A stretch of 64,000 bases of DNA, taken from positions 744,001-808,000 of the forward strand of contig JAJTTP010000018.1 of assembly GCA_023313575.1 (NCBI GenBank), given 5' to 3'. Position 1 is the stretch's first letter. Each line of letters begins with the position of its first letter. The DNA is from Eutypella sp. D-1. Its lineage: Eukaryota > Ascomycota > Sordariomycetes > Xylariales > Diatrypaceae. Made by a program: the position numbers and the translations under genes. This document shows, in pieces, positions 25,057-36,242 of the stretch. The notes beneath the pieces were generated by a model, which was not told the DNA's origin, ran no database searches, and saw only the letters and a program-made list of their open reading frames with translations.

Positions 25057-25484
25057 AAATATTCCGCCAAATCTAATAAGTAACGTTCTTCCTTTTACTT
25101 TAAGCATTTAGACCTTTAATAACGTTTCTTACCGTATTATACCTATAAAAAAGCTTTTTACGCTTTTTCTTAAGGGACAGCACGTTTGATATTATTACAA
25201 ATGCCCGTATTGCTTTTCTTAAATTTTTAAACCTTATCCGGGAATATGCTGTTATTACAGTAAGGGAAGCTTGGTTTAATATACGCCCTTATCCTGATTA
25301 TTCCGTTACTATTATCTTTTTTAATATATGGGCTTGGTATATCTTAATCGATAAGGCCTATTATATTGCCGATTTAATAAACACACCTATTACCGGGTAT
25401 GGATATATGCAAATCTTTAACGTTACGAAAACCCTTCCGATCGACGTGTTTTATATATCAGAAAATAGTTTAAGGATATGTTAA
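25057..25484 (+). pseudogene. Unidentified protein relic with an uninterrupted 111-codon core
   Basis: From 25149 to the TAA at 25482-25484 the plus strand is open for 111 codons, although no ATG begins it. It reads, among others, FDIITNARIAFLKFLNLIRE, then VREAWFNIRPYPDYSV and NTPITGYGYMQIFNVTK. Just upstream, in another frame, a continuation (KYSAKSNK*RSSFYFKHLDL) suggests a 1-base slip in the A run at 25147-25152. Downstream, to about 26550, further plus-strand pieces with RIP-type stops follow (for example LSGLKGVNLN near 25510). No domain recognised. It is probably a dead gene or a single-copy transposon remnant. Confidence 0.45.
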
Positions 25485-27076
25485 ATCGTATTAAAGATTT
25501 AGTAAGTTTATCTGGGTTAAAAGGTGTGAACTTAAATTAACTTTAGCAGATTATCTTACCCTAACAACTCCCGAACTTATTAATACTGTATAATGCTAAG
25601 TTAGGCACTTAGTAACGTACCGTATTAATCCTTACCGGAGTAATAAAGGCATAGTTAAACGTAAATAATTTCTACCAATCGCCAGTAGTCTACACCTTTT
25701 AACCTTTTAAAAAGGTCTTAAACTCCGTTATATTATTAACCCCGTAGCTACCAAGTCCATTTTATAAGCAACCCTTATGTCGCTATAAAAAACTATACGT
25801 TTATATTACCACAGTTATTTATTAAAGCTTAATTCAGTCGATAATGCCGCCTTCCGAATGACATACATCCAATGCAATGGTCCCGAAATCGCCAGCTATT
25901 CTGCTTGTTAATAAAGCCATATCTTAACACTTTATGTTTATCGTATAAGCGATATTATACTGCTTTATAAGGAAATCGATATATATTACCCGAACGTTTT
26001 TTAAATTTATATGCGCTTGAAAACATTAAGGCGCATAAAGAGTATAAGCTTTTAAGCAAAAGCTAAAAAGGCGGTTTGGTGCTAATTAATAGGTTAAAAT
26101 ATAAACTTTAAATGCATGGATTATTAAAATAATACGTTGGCTTAAACATATTTTAATCGTAAGTTTTTTAACATAAAATGGGGCACATATTAGCTACGTA
26201 AAGAAATCGACGATATAATATAATAAACTCGAATAATAAGGGTATTTAATTTAAACTGGTATGTAATAACCCGTATACTGCACGTATACATATAATCGAT
26301 AGCATTAAAAAAGACTTATGATTTTCCTGGAAAAAATAAGTACATATACCGAACGGGCAGTAATAAAAAGCCACTTACATTGCTGTTACTCCTTATACCG
26401 GCTATTTACTTAAGTAATGCTATATTACTAATAAGATATTTAGTAATAAATTAAGTAAGAAATCGCTGCATATTTTACAATGTTATAAATAAGGTTTTTT
26501 ATAATAAGCTCTTTTTATCGTAAAGTGGTAATAGTAAGCCGGAAAAGGAATAATAATATTTATTATTAAAAGGCTTATATTAATACGTATACCTTATTAT
26601 CCCTAACTTCGTTATCCGCGGAAATACGATATTTACTTAATATAACCTAATCTTATACCGCTAATCGAATTTTATTAAATACCGGTTCGAACCTTGGCTT
26701 TAAAAGATACGGTATAAACGCACCCGATAGGTACTGGTAGTCAGTTTAAGGGCTTACTTGCTTCCCTTTTTATATGCGTTTCTCCTTCATTATCTAATTA
26801 GCTAAAGACGGAGCCAGGGACTGCTAATTGGCTTAAGTTATTCTTATCTGTCATATCGGTATTTAAAAGATCCGTGGCGACGGAAACGATAAATATGCAG
26901 ATTCGGACATGAAAGGCATGCATCCATATATAAATGCAGACGTTATTAAAATATATAAAGTAGTTAGAAATAATTAAAGCTTTATTTTGCTTTGGTAAAA
27001 TAAACGCTACGTACATTTATTTAATACATGATATTATTAAAATAACAAAAAGACCCCATTTTATAAAACATTAATG
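25485..27076. other. Degenerate DNA, possible continuation of the 25057 relic
   Basis: Plus-strand pieces with RIP-type stops occur to about 26550 but shift frame several times. The minus-strand ORF at 26798-27016 (72 codons) has no recognisable feature and I treat it as chance. Confidence 0.45.
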
Positions 27077-27504
27077 TATGACGGCTGGTTTATTCCTAAT
27101 TATTAGTCCAGTTAAAAGGTTTATGTTAATAAAAGTATTAAGGTTTTAAATAATAAATAATCACGTTTAATAATAATAAAAAAAAGGTGTTTTAAGTAAT
27201 TAAGTTATATTATAAATTAATAAACTTAAAAATTATTTAAAAAAAAAAGTAATAAATATAATTATATATTATTTATATTTTTTATTCCTAATATTAAAAT
27301 ATGATATTAAATATTAAATCGTTAAGATAATTAAGTTATCCAGGTTATTTAAGATTATTAAAATAATTAAGCTATCCAGGTTATCCTTTTTATTACGTGA
27401 TTTAAATATGGCTTATCTTATTGTATATATCCCTTCCAGTGCCATGGTTAAGGATTGTTTATGCCAATCCTATTTGGGCCTAATAACCTAGCCAGGTCAT
27501 AACA
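27077..27504 (-). mobile_element. Solo LTR, minus orientation, TSD TAATG
   Basis: A 428-bp LTR starting on the plus strand TATGACGGCTGG and ending AGGTCATAACA, with flanking duplications TAATG at 27072-27076 and 27505-27509. The common 3' two thirds match the other LTRs. The region at about 27325-27490 is different, defining a third LTR subfamily. Confidence 0.93.
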
Positions 27505-30500
27505 TAATGGTTGCTTATCGGAGCATAAACAGGTGCCAGGGATTTATAGTGTACATGTTTAAAGACCGGCTCCTTATAGCATGGATCTATTATTATGGTT
27601 AGAAATCTTTTAAATATTATGTTATATATAAAAAGGTCCTTTTATCCCGTTTTATTATATATTCCCATTTAACTATGGGTGGTGGGCGGCAGTTATTTAA
27701 ATAAGTGGGTTAGTAGATATTTTTAAAAATAAACTTAAGATCTGGCAAAGCCGGGCCCGGATCTAGTCGGGGTATATAGTTTTAGCTAGTTAGCTTAAAG
27801 TAAACGATTGTATATGTAAAATAGGATTTAATGCAGAACATAAAAAAACGGCTGCATTTATAACATATTTCGTTACCTTTAAATATTTATGTTAATACGG
27901 TATGCTTATTTAATATGAAGAACCCGTGCCATAACTTACCTCCATTTTATAAGCGTTATACTCGGTTAGCGTTTTTTCTCTGTCTTTTTATAGTTTTAAC
28001 ACCAGTTTTAAACCTGTTAACGAAAATGCCCGCAGTAATATTGTATTTAATTACTTATAATAAGTTAGCTTTAATGGAAGCTATATATTATAAACATATA
28101 TCACGTATTTACATATATTTATATATAGTTTATATAATATCGTATCGTTTTAAAAATCGCCTTTTAGCGTCGGTTATTTTATAAGGTAAGGAAGAGTTAA
28201 TAAAGGATGCGGCAAATAATAACGTTATAAGATAATATGGTTTTTAAGGATATATAAAGGATTTATAATATAATGTTAAAGTTTTATTCCGACGATAATG
28301 TAAGTAAAGTTTTAATTATATAGTAAATATAATAATATGTATAAAGAAAAGCTTTTCTTATATAATCCGTTAGCTAAGGCGAAATATTAAATAAGTAAAT
28401 GTAACTCTGTTTTTAAATATAAGGTGTTATCGATATCGTTATATGTAAAAAGCTTAAGAAAATAATATTAATATAACTTAAAGGTTACCTTTAAGCTTAT
28501 GTGCTTAAATTTATGCAATTATATACATGTTTCTCCTTTTAAAAAAGGTTAAGACTTTCTTTTAAAGTGTTATATTTCGTAATAACATGGATTATACGGT
28601 TTCGACCTGTTTAAAATACTTGGTAGATTACGAAGTCATAGGGTGTGTCTGGTACTATATGCTTATCTAGGCCGTATATTAACTTTATATACACGGATTA
28701 TAATCCGGTATAAGAGTACCTTCTACCGGGCCATTAAAAACAAATGCGCCCGATCCGGGGTGCAGGCTAAGATCCGTCTTAGTGCCCCGAGACCCTAGTA
28801 ATTAACCATTTAGCTTATTTTTACGTATAATGGAATATCCCGGATTATCAGATATTTTTTCTTATTTTTATATATTTATCGAGAATTTTCCGCTTTAACA
28901 CATAGATCATTGCTTTACTACCACTCCTCCTTTTTTTATTATAAAACCCCTTAACTTTTCGAATATTTATATATTATAAAACTAAGTTTTAAAAATAAAA
29001 ATATTAAAATATAACGTAAAAAGGCCTCGACCTGGATGGGGTTAAGGTAATTCGGCATCGACGGATGTAAATTTAAGTTTTTTTACCAGATTAATAAAGA
29101 TATCTCTTATAGTTATTAGCAATTTAATCTAACATGGAATTCTTTAAAAAAATATAAAAAACTGTATAAATAAAACGTTTAAGGTTTTTTTAATAACGTG
29201 TTTATAAAGGGTGTCGTCCTGGTAATAAGCAGCCAGGAATATAAGATTTTTCCATTGCTTAAAATTTAAGGATTAATACATTATTATTAAAAAATAAGGT
29301 AAATAGCAAATAAAAACGATATATTTATAAGCAGTTACGGACATATTAAGAAATATGATACGCTGGCTATCTTTTATACCATAAAATATTTATATGCATT
29401 TAATTAAGGCCTTGATGGCCTTAAAGGCGTTATAATGATAAGCTTGGCACACGTTAAGGGTAACCATTTTCTTTTTTAACTAAGTTTATAAACGTAATTA
29501 ATACCTTATAACCTGTAATCCCGAATACTTCGTATAAAAGTGCGTTAAGAGCTTATCGCTAGCCGGAGTATTGCCGTCCTTTTATTAATAATATGGCGGC
29601 ATTTATCCGTCTTTAATTTCCTCGATGTTCTGGATTTCCTTAATTGCAAATAGGTTGCTATTTAGCTGGTTTGTCTTGTTTCTTTTTAACGGGTTACGGA
29701 TTAAATTATGTACTACGATGGCCCGTTAATAAAGGTATAGCTAAGCCATGTAACCACGGATAACGTGGTTTAAAAAACCCTTTTTTACAAGGAATTATGT
29801 ATTAAGATACGGTATATTTTTTGCATACCCTTAGATGCCAGAGGGAGGAACAGGAAATTCGACCAAGATTTTACTTTGCCTTATATTAATTAATAGTAAA
29901 ATATTATTCGATAAAGTATGCTTACCTCTTTAGTTGCACATAATATTAAAAAATAAGCGCTAATACGTTATTTTCTTTAAATAAGTTTGCTTAAGGGGCT
30001 TGGTTAATAAGATTTTTAAAATGCAGTAAACGTTTAATATAATCAGTTTTATGCCCTGTATAAAATAGGTAGAACTTTATATACGGTATTATTATTATCC
30101 GCAATTTATCGTTTATTAATAAGATATAATTTGCGCTTTTTTATACGTAACTAAGTTATCCGTAATATAAGTTAGTAAAAATATATACTTGGACGTGCTT
30201 TAAGGTGTAGCCACTAAGTTAATCGCTGATAAGTTTTATAATAACGTCGAAATATTTAATGCCGGGTACCCTTAAGTTATCCTTATATAAACATGTACCC
30301 CGATCCATAAGAACCGCACCTGGTAACAAAAGTTATCGGTTTGCCTTACGTTCGCCCTTATCGGGAGAAGGTAGGCCCTAAGCATGCGGCAGCAACAAAG
30401 ACTTTATAAAGGACCTAATAAAGGGAAAATCGTAAACGTCGGGAAGTTTGCATTAATAAAACTTGCCGAAAGTTAGCATAAGTATAATAAAAGCCTTAAT

Positions 30501-30617
30501 AATATTTTATAAAGGATATGTTTAAAGGGAAGGAAAATAGCTTAGCTCATTTTCCGTTAATAATTTTTTCCTTTTATTTCCCGTTTTAACTCGACTATTT
30601 CAGGGGTTGTTAAAGTT
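27505..30617. other. Degenerate single-copy DNA with one 89-codon ORF
   Basis: Strongly AT-rich. The plus-strand ORF at 27915-28184 (starts MKNPCHNLPPFYKRYTR, mostly hydrophobic, Tyr/Ile-rich) has two possible membrane segments but no recognised family and may be chance. A GC-richer patch at about 28720-28795 is too short to interpret. No repeat partner seen in this window. Confidence 0.4.
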
Positions 30618-30857
30618 TTAAAAGAATGCTATAACTATGGCATTAAGCTTTTTAAGGATAATAATAAGATATATATTAAATACGTTTTCCTTAAAGCTTA
30701 ATACATATTTTTACATGATGTAATCCTAGGTAGAATTTTTATTAAAACGGGGATGGTTTATAAAATCGATATTAAGAGCCGGTGTTAAGATATGGCCTTA
30801 AGTATTAAGATAAAGGGTAAAAAACGGGAGCATAGAAGGCGTATCTTTATTTCCATT
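30618..30857 (-). pseudogene. Unidentified protein relic fragment, 80 codons
   Basis: A minus-strand frame in register over 80 codons and broken only by TAA and TAG. It reads NGNKDTPSMLPFFTLYLNT, then GHILTPALNIDFINHPRFNK and YVLSFKENVFNIYLIII. The sequence is protein-like but I cannot name the family. Adjacent frames on the same strand (about 30280-30600) look like a frameshifted continuation. Confidence 0.35.
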
Positions 30858-31878
30858 TTGCTTAAGAACTTAATATTTTTTTCGCGGTCCCGGAAACAAG
30901 ATCTGTACCATTGTTTAAATCGATGGCTATTGCTGCATAAAACTGGTTATAGCTGTTATAATCCGTAATTTTAATGCATCTCCCCTGTTTTTCCGTTACA
31001 TGATTTCCCGAGCCCGTTCGATATTTAATGGAAATTTAACCGCAGGCCCTTTAAGCAACCATGGCACTTCTGTTTCCGATGTTTCGATTTAGGTATCGGA
31101 GCGTTTAAAATCTTTATTAAATGATAAGGCGATATTGTTTTCGGTATTCTGCCGCCTATGGCTGAAATCTATTACCAGTTTAAATATTATTCTCTGTTGA
31201 TTTTTTAACAAAGATAGCCTTTTTATAATATCTTCCATCTTAACAGGCCTACTTTGCGTCAGTTATGGACTTTAACCCCGTAATTATAACTTATTCCTTT
31301 GGTAACATTTTATAAATACATTTTTTTTATCTTTTTTTATAAGTTTTATAAAGTTTATTATCGTTGCACCTGGTTTTTAATTACCGATAAAGGTTATAGG
31401 CCTAACAGAACATAAAGTTAATAATTATTAAATAATAACTTTAACGCAAATTGATTACCATGGAAGCCCGGGTTGCTTTACGCTTAGTTTTTATATGTCT
31501 TAAATTTTACTAGCTTATATAAGAAAAGACCAGTTAATTAAACGGAAAACCATCCATAAGATAAGGGCCGGGATTCGGACTTAGCATAAAAGGGGTTAAG
31601 CTATCGCCTGGATTTCGTTTTATAAACGGGTTAATAAAATATGCCTCCTGCATAAAACGTTAAAGAAAGGGTTTGCTCGGAGTATAAAGGGGTAAGTAAC
31701 GGTTATTCGGATTATAAGGGGTTATTAATAAATAAGGTATAAAGGAAGGTAAATAAGATAGCTGATAATATATAACGGCATATAAACGCTTAGCCCCTGG
31801 CGGCCCGGATGATTCCATATCGTATAAACGGCTGTAAATAAGAGAAGGATTTCGATATCTTAAGAAAAAAAACTATGG
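30858..31878. other. Degenerate DNA, no identifiable gene
   Basis: Mixed composition with some GC-richer patches (about 30980-31080). Open pieces occur on both strands but none gave a recognisable domain. Confidence 0.4.
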
Positions 31879-32352
31879 CTAAAAAAAAATAGTTATAAAC
31901 GGAAAGCAATGAATGGGATTTCGTAAGATCGATCGTGGAGATATAACGAAATAAAATAATTTTAGCTTAGGTATATTTTCCACCAAAGCGTTAAAAAGGA
32001 AATTTGTTCGAAAGTAGTAAATATATTGTAACGGCCAGCATTTATAAAAATATCTCGATCTGGTTAATAGACTCTTATTTAGTTTAAACGTATTAATGGT
32101 AACTCGAAATGGTAAATACTCCCGGTTTATAATTAAAACTTCGTTTGCAAATATGATTATTAAATCCATGTTTACGTAGAAGGATATATTAAAGGGTTGG
32201 CCTAACTTAATGTTCCGAGTTAATAACAGTAATTTTAAAAGTAAAAGGCACGGGATATCCGTAGCTTTAGGCTTTAAAAAGCTGTTAAGAGAAGATTTTA
32301 AAATAAACCTTTTCTTAATAGCAAATAGATGTAAAGGTATTATATACGCCAT
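31879..32352 (-). CDS. 157-codon open frame, unidentified, possibly antisense to a relic
   Basis: This is the longest uninterrupted ATG-to-stop frame in the window, remarkable because TAA is so frequent here. The product starts MAYIIPLHLFAIKKR and is hydrophobic and Leu/Ile/Phe-rich, with no signal peptide or domain I recognise. On the opposite strand, 32105-32440 is open with a single stop and looks more protein-like, so this frame may be a shadow of that relic. I see no TATA-like element or intron signal that decides between them. Confidence 0.25.
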   Translation of the reverse strand: MAYIIPLHLFAIKKRFILKSSLNSFLKPKATDIPCLLLLKLLLLTRNIKLGQPFNISFYVNMDLIIIFANEVLIINREYLPFRVTINTFKLNKSLLTRSRYFYKCWPLQYIYYFRTNFLFNALVENIPKLKLFYFVISPRSILRNPIHCFPFITIFF

Positions 32353-32440
32353 GTTATTACCAGAGAATAAATATATTATTATACTCGTTATTATTTCTAT
32401 CAGTAAAGAAGAATATAATTACTTGGTTTTTATAATTTAA
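32105..32440 (+). pseudogene. Unidentified protein relic, 112 codons with one stop
   Basis: A plus-strand frame interrupted once by TAG near 32188 and ending TAA at 32438. It reads RNGKYSRFIIKTSFANMIIK, then KDILKGWPNLMFRVNNSNFK and GISVALGFKKLLREDFKI. The charged, balanced composition is more typical of a real protein than the overlapping minus-strand frame. An in-frame ATG at 32210 leaves a 76-codon intact ORF. Family unknown. Confidence 0.35.
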
Positions 32441-33781
32441 AAGGAAATACGAATGAAGGATTTAATATATATTATGTTACGGTAAAGGTAAAAATACTGC
32501 GTTGTAAAACCCGGACCTTACGTAATAAATGGGATTTATTAACCAAAAGATATATAAGCATATTATATCGAAACTTATAAAGGAATAATAAAAAATATCG
32601 ATACATTAATTTAAAACTATTTATACGGGCTACAACTGGAATTGCCCCCGTCTTATCTTACTACGTATATGCATATAGCCATTAATGTATTTAACACTTA
32701 ATAGCTTTAACCAGAACAGTAGCTTATATATCATTTATATAAACTTAGCAGGTGTGAATTTTACAATACCTGCATTCGAAAATTATTTAATATGGTTTAA
32801 AATGACACAAATTACAAGTTCACTGGACAAGTGTATTATTTAACTTCATCATTTTAAATAAATATGCATAGGTGCTTTTACTCATAGTGATTAAGAAGAT
32901 TAATAAAAGAGATAATAATAGCAAATATAATAAGAACTTATTTTAAAAAAAAAGATAACACAAAAAGCATAACTTAAATGTTAAATATGTTTTTAAATGG
33001 TAATATATAACCATAGATAACGATTTCGAGGATAATGGATAGGTTAAATTATCTTGTTACAGGTGTTTATTTAACGTAAGGAAATATCTATGCTTTTTAT
33101 AATATTATAAATATTTATACTACGGAAACGGATGCTATGTTAATAATCTTTTTAAAATTATGTTACCTTTAAAAAAATAATTCCTGCCTACAATTAAAGG
33201 ATTACGAATATGCCCTTAGCCTTAGCACTACCGACCTTGGTTATACTTTCTTTAAAGATACTTTTTTCCGAGAACATCGGCTTATATATGCCCTTTATAA
33301 TAATTTATAAACCTTTATATTACGCCTTGCGATATTATCCTAGCTTATATGTATTAACTGCAATAATTAAGATATATAAACGTAATTACATCCCCGTTAA
33401 ATTACTTTGCATTATCCATTATTACTCGATACGGTTAAAAGCTATAAAAAAAATCTTTTAAGTAAGCAACTGCGATATTAAGCTAACTCCATAGCTTAAG
33501 AAGGTTACAGTGTATATTCGCCTGCTAGCCCAGTTAGGATTATCATTGTTTGGGTACCCGTTTAAGAGAAGAGGAAGGAACGCCTTACGTTGGTTTACTT
33601 TAAGGATTTACCTTTGCATAATATTAAATACATTGTAAAAAGTAAAACATAGTTAGCCTAAGGCTATTATTAGGTGGTCAGCCCCTATAGTTAAAGATTA
33701 ATTAAGGTAATAAGGGGTGTAATTATAAACTAAGTTAAAAAGTAAAGTGGAACGGATCTATATAAGCCACTGGTAGGTTAG
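32441..33781. other. Degenerate DNA with an 83-codon hydrophobic ORF
   Basis: The plus-strand ORF 33210-33461 (starts MPLALALPTLVILSLKILF) has a hydrophobic N-terminus resembling a membrane or signal segment. The codons are AT-saturated and nothing else supports a gene. No repeats recognised. Confidence 0.35.
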
Positions 33782-34213
33782 CTGCAGCACCCTGTTCGAG
33801 TGGAGAATCGCAGCAATGCAATGTTTTTATGGGTCTTCTCAGTCTTCCCAGTCTTCCCAATCTTCCCAGTCTTCCCAGTCTTCCCAATCTTCCCAGTCTT
33901 CCCAATCTTCCCAGCCTCTTCTGGGCTGCTGGCGATGACATCAACTTAATTGTCCCGCATTGATAGGTTTTTACATGAGTTATTCCAGTAGCGAATATTT
34001 TTGTCATCTTATTTAGGAACGTTGGAAGAACGTCTCGTTATTGCCTGTAAGCCGTTAACCCGCCAGCTACGTAGGAAGGAGCGACGCCTAGCGTAAAACT
34101 GTAGATCTTACCATAAGCAAAAGAAGGCGAGAAAGGTTTATCTGGATATTTTAGATGGAGATCTTTATATTTTTCTCCCCTTTTTTTTTTGCAATCTTTT
34201 TAAGAGCATGTGA
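33782..34213 (+). pseudogene. Relic frame containing an in-frame 9-bp repeat and a basic coiled segment
   Basis: The plus strand stays in one frame for 144 codons, with a few RIP-type stops (TAA/TAG) and a closing TGA at 34211. The 9-bp minisatellite lies in this frame and reads as a run of V/I-F-P triplets after MFLWVFS. It is followed by SRIDRFLHELF, then LEERLVIACKPLTRQLRRK and SYHKQKKARKVYLDILDGD, a basic helix-rich segment. I do not recognise the family. The minus-strand 90-codon ORF (33735-34007) is the reverse reading of the minisatellite and is not a gene. Confidence 0.4.
33833..33922 (+). repeat. 9-bp minisatellite (RTCTTCCCA)n, about ten units
   Basis: Units start every 9 bp from 33833. 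Eight consecutive units are GTCTTCCCA or ATCTTCCCA, with one degenerate unit at each end (GTCTTCTCA, GCCTCTTCT). The G/A alternation at the first base is the only variation. CpA is kept throughout, so the array shows almost no RIP. Confidence 0.95.
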
Positions 34214-34959
34214 AGCATTTTATACGCTATAATTTCTTAAGACTTATATTAAAACGGTCCGTAAATAACTCCACGATAGCGTTAAAGCTATTTTCGATAG
34301 CATAGCTTAAAGGCATGGTATTATTTAAAACCCCCACTTTAAAACGTTTATACAACATCTTTTTTTAAGCTGTCCCCAGTTATTAACTGGATTGAGGATA
34401 GAATAATTAAATCAACCTTTGTGCCCGGTTATAACAGCGGAGAGCGAGGAGAATTAGGCTTATAACACAGCTTGGATGCTATTTGTATTAATTTCGGTAA
34501 CTGTATTTATAACGCTATCGAAACCGCCTTACTACGCCTTGATAAGCAAGTTAAAAGCTTAATAATTCAGATAATAAAATGCGTACGGATAAGGTTTCCC
34601 CGCCAGAATTTTTAAGACGGCATTATATGGCTGGATATTAGCTTTAAAGGTGAAATTATAACCACTTTATTCCTTTAAGCAAAACCGAACTTATTAATTA
34701 ATAAGTTATTATTTAAATTCTTTAAAGGAAATTTCTAATTTAATTACAGGAAATGATGCCTGTTTAACCTTTAAAGGTGTTTTTATAAAAGGAACCGTTT
34801 TAATATTTAGTCCTTGTATTTATTATACAATTAATAAAAGCCAGTTATAAGAATAAGAGAAAGAGCATTAAATTTTAAATATAACAAACTATGTCATAAT
34901 GATGATATTGCGTAAGTTACCGTATTATTGCATTATTTATTTATGTATTAAATTTATTA
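34214..34959. other. Degenerate DNA, no identifiable gene
   Basis: AT-rich with scattered open plus-strand pieces between the two relics. No motif recognised. Confidence 0.4.
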
Positions 34960-35466
34960 CGGGTATATATATCGTTAATAACTTATATGCTGAGGCTGGA
35001 ACTTTTTAATTTATTAACCATTTCTTATCTTCCTTTGTATTATGTAAATACCTACTTGTGCTAGGAGATTAAGTTCTTTATCGCCCTTTATGCTTTAAAT
35101 CTTCTCGCTTTATTTATTTTAAAATTCGATATTTTCGTATTAAAAGAAGTAGAATTTCCTTTTATAGTTTTCCGCCAGAATATAATTAATTGCATGCTTC
35201 TTACAGTCCTTGAAAAAATCATCCGAAACAATAAGGGATTTCTAGCGATTACGTTATAAAAATAAGTAAGATATCTATATTTAAAAGGTGTTAAGAGCTA
35301 TTTATACCAGCGTATCTTTTATGATCTTCTTTATTCCTTCTGCATTTATAACAAACCTAATCTTCAACTTGTTATGGGGGTTTTTAGGGGCGGGGTTTTT
35401 TTACGTGCTTGGTCGGTGGTCCGAATACTGAGGGATGATTGGATTCTGCTTTGGCTGTTAGTATAA
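34960..35466 (+). pseudogene. Unidentified protein relic, 169 codons with three internal stops
   Basis: A plus-strand frame in register for 169 codons, broken by one TAG and two TAA before ending in TAA. It reads ITYMLRLELFNLLTISYLPL, then KEVEFPFIVFRQNIINCMLL, TVLEKIIRNNKGFLAITL, and near the end NKPNLQLVMGVFRGGVFLRA then SVVRILRDDWILLWLLV. The 3' 120 bp are clearly GC-richer than the rest. I see no known domain. With so few stops it is one of the least damaged relics in the window. Confidence 0.45.
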
Positions 35467-35694
35467 TAATAGGCATAATAATTTTTTAAGTGTTATCACT
35501 TTTTTTATAAAAATGGGAAGCAGAATTGATTAAGATAATCATTTTGCATGGTGCTTGTTTTAAAAGATTTAAAAATTATCGATTAATACGTTAAGGCTTC
35601 AGAATGGAGGAATTGCGCCTAGGCTGTAGCTGACAGGTCAAGTCAAGCCACAATTTCTGCCTTATGCAAGCTTTAGGCCGCCATGGCCATTATG
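35467..35694. other. Flank of the MITE, no gene
   Basis: Less AT-rich than its surro­undings in the last 80 bp; no gene recognised. Joining it to the right flank after removing the MITE and one duplication gives a continuous sequence, CCATGGCCATTATGTGCTAA or close to it. Confidence 0.4.
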
Positions 35695-36233
35695 GGGACG
35701 GTATATCAGTCGAGGGTTGATTTTCTTAGCATCCCACTAATTGCCCTCCAAGGCAGGTACTGGGTGGGGCGGTACAGTTCAACTGGAGGGTTGACGCCAC
35801 AGTTATCTTTATACGCGTTTTGTACTATTATTTGACCATTTGAATTATTTCATCGCATCCACCAGTACTCACTGAGTACTCGTTCAGTACTTGTCAGAGA
35901 ATTGTAGCAAATAGTATGGTAAATATGGGATAAGTACTCTATGAGTACTTACTGAGTAAGGTCTTATTTGCTAAGGATAGCTGGGAATACTCGATGAGTA
36001 CTCAGTAAGTATATGCCATATATCTGGTAATGGGCTACAGGCTAGGCTATAGGTCCTATCTGCCCGTACAGGTCCTACTTAATCTACCCGTACAGGTCCT
36101 ATCTGCCCGTACAGGCCCTATTCAATAGGACCTAATACCTTAATAATACCTACCGCCACAGGGCTGCGCCATACGCTAGGCCTAGCGGTCCCATTGCCCT
36201 ATAAAAATCAACCCTTGACTGATATACCGTCCC
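35695..36233. mobile_element. Mutator-type MITE with 30-bp TIRs and 9-bp TSD
   Basis: The left terminal repeat 35695-35724 starts GGGACGGTATATCAGTC. The right one, 36204-36233, is its reverse complement with one mismatch in 30. The flanks are GCCATTATG (35686-35694) and GCCATTGTG (36234-36242), a 9-bp target duplication with one transition. Length is 539 bp with no transposase, so it is non-autonomous. A 9-bp duplication with G-rich ends fits the Mutator/MULE superfamily rather than hAT (8 bp) or mariner (TA). The interior keeps CpA/TpG and has AGTACTC palindromes and a short tandem repeat. It is the clearest cut-and-paste element in the window. Confidence 0.9.
36051..36122 (+). repeat. Short tandem repeat inside the MITE
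   Basis: Three units built on CTGCCCGTACAGGTCCTA (with one TACCCGTACAGGTCCTA variant), each followed by a few variable bases. It ends at CAATAGGACC, which is an inverted echo of the GGTCCTATC motif. Confidence 0.8.
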
Positions 36234-36242
36234 GCCATTGTG

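Noticed and set aside
26688..26702. B-box-like GGTTCGAACC, possible tRNA
   Set aside because: No A box or cloverleaf lies in the 40-90 bases upstream. It is a simple palindromic string.
33735..34007. 90-codon minus-strand ORF with a Leu-Gly-Arg repeat
   Set aside because: It is the reverse translation of the 9-bp minisatellite; the opposite strand has the longer in-frame context.
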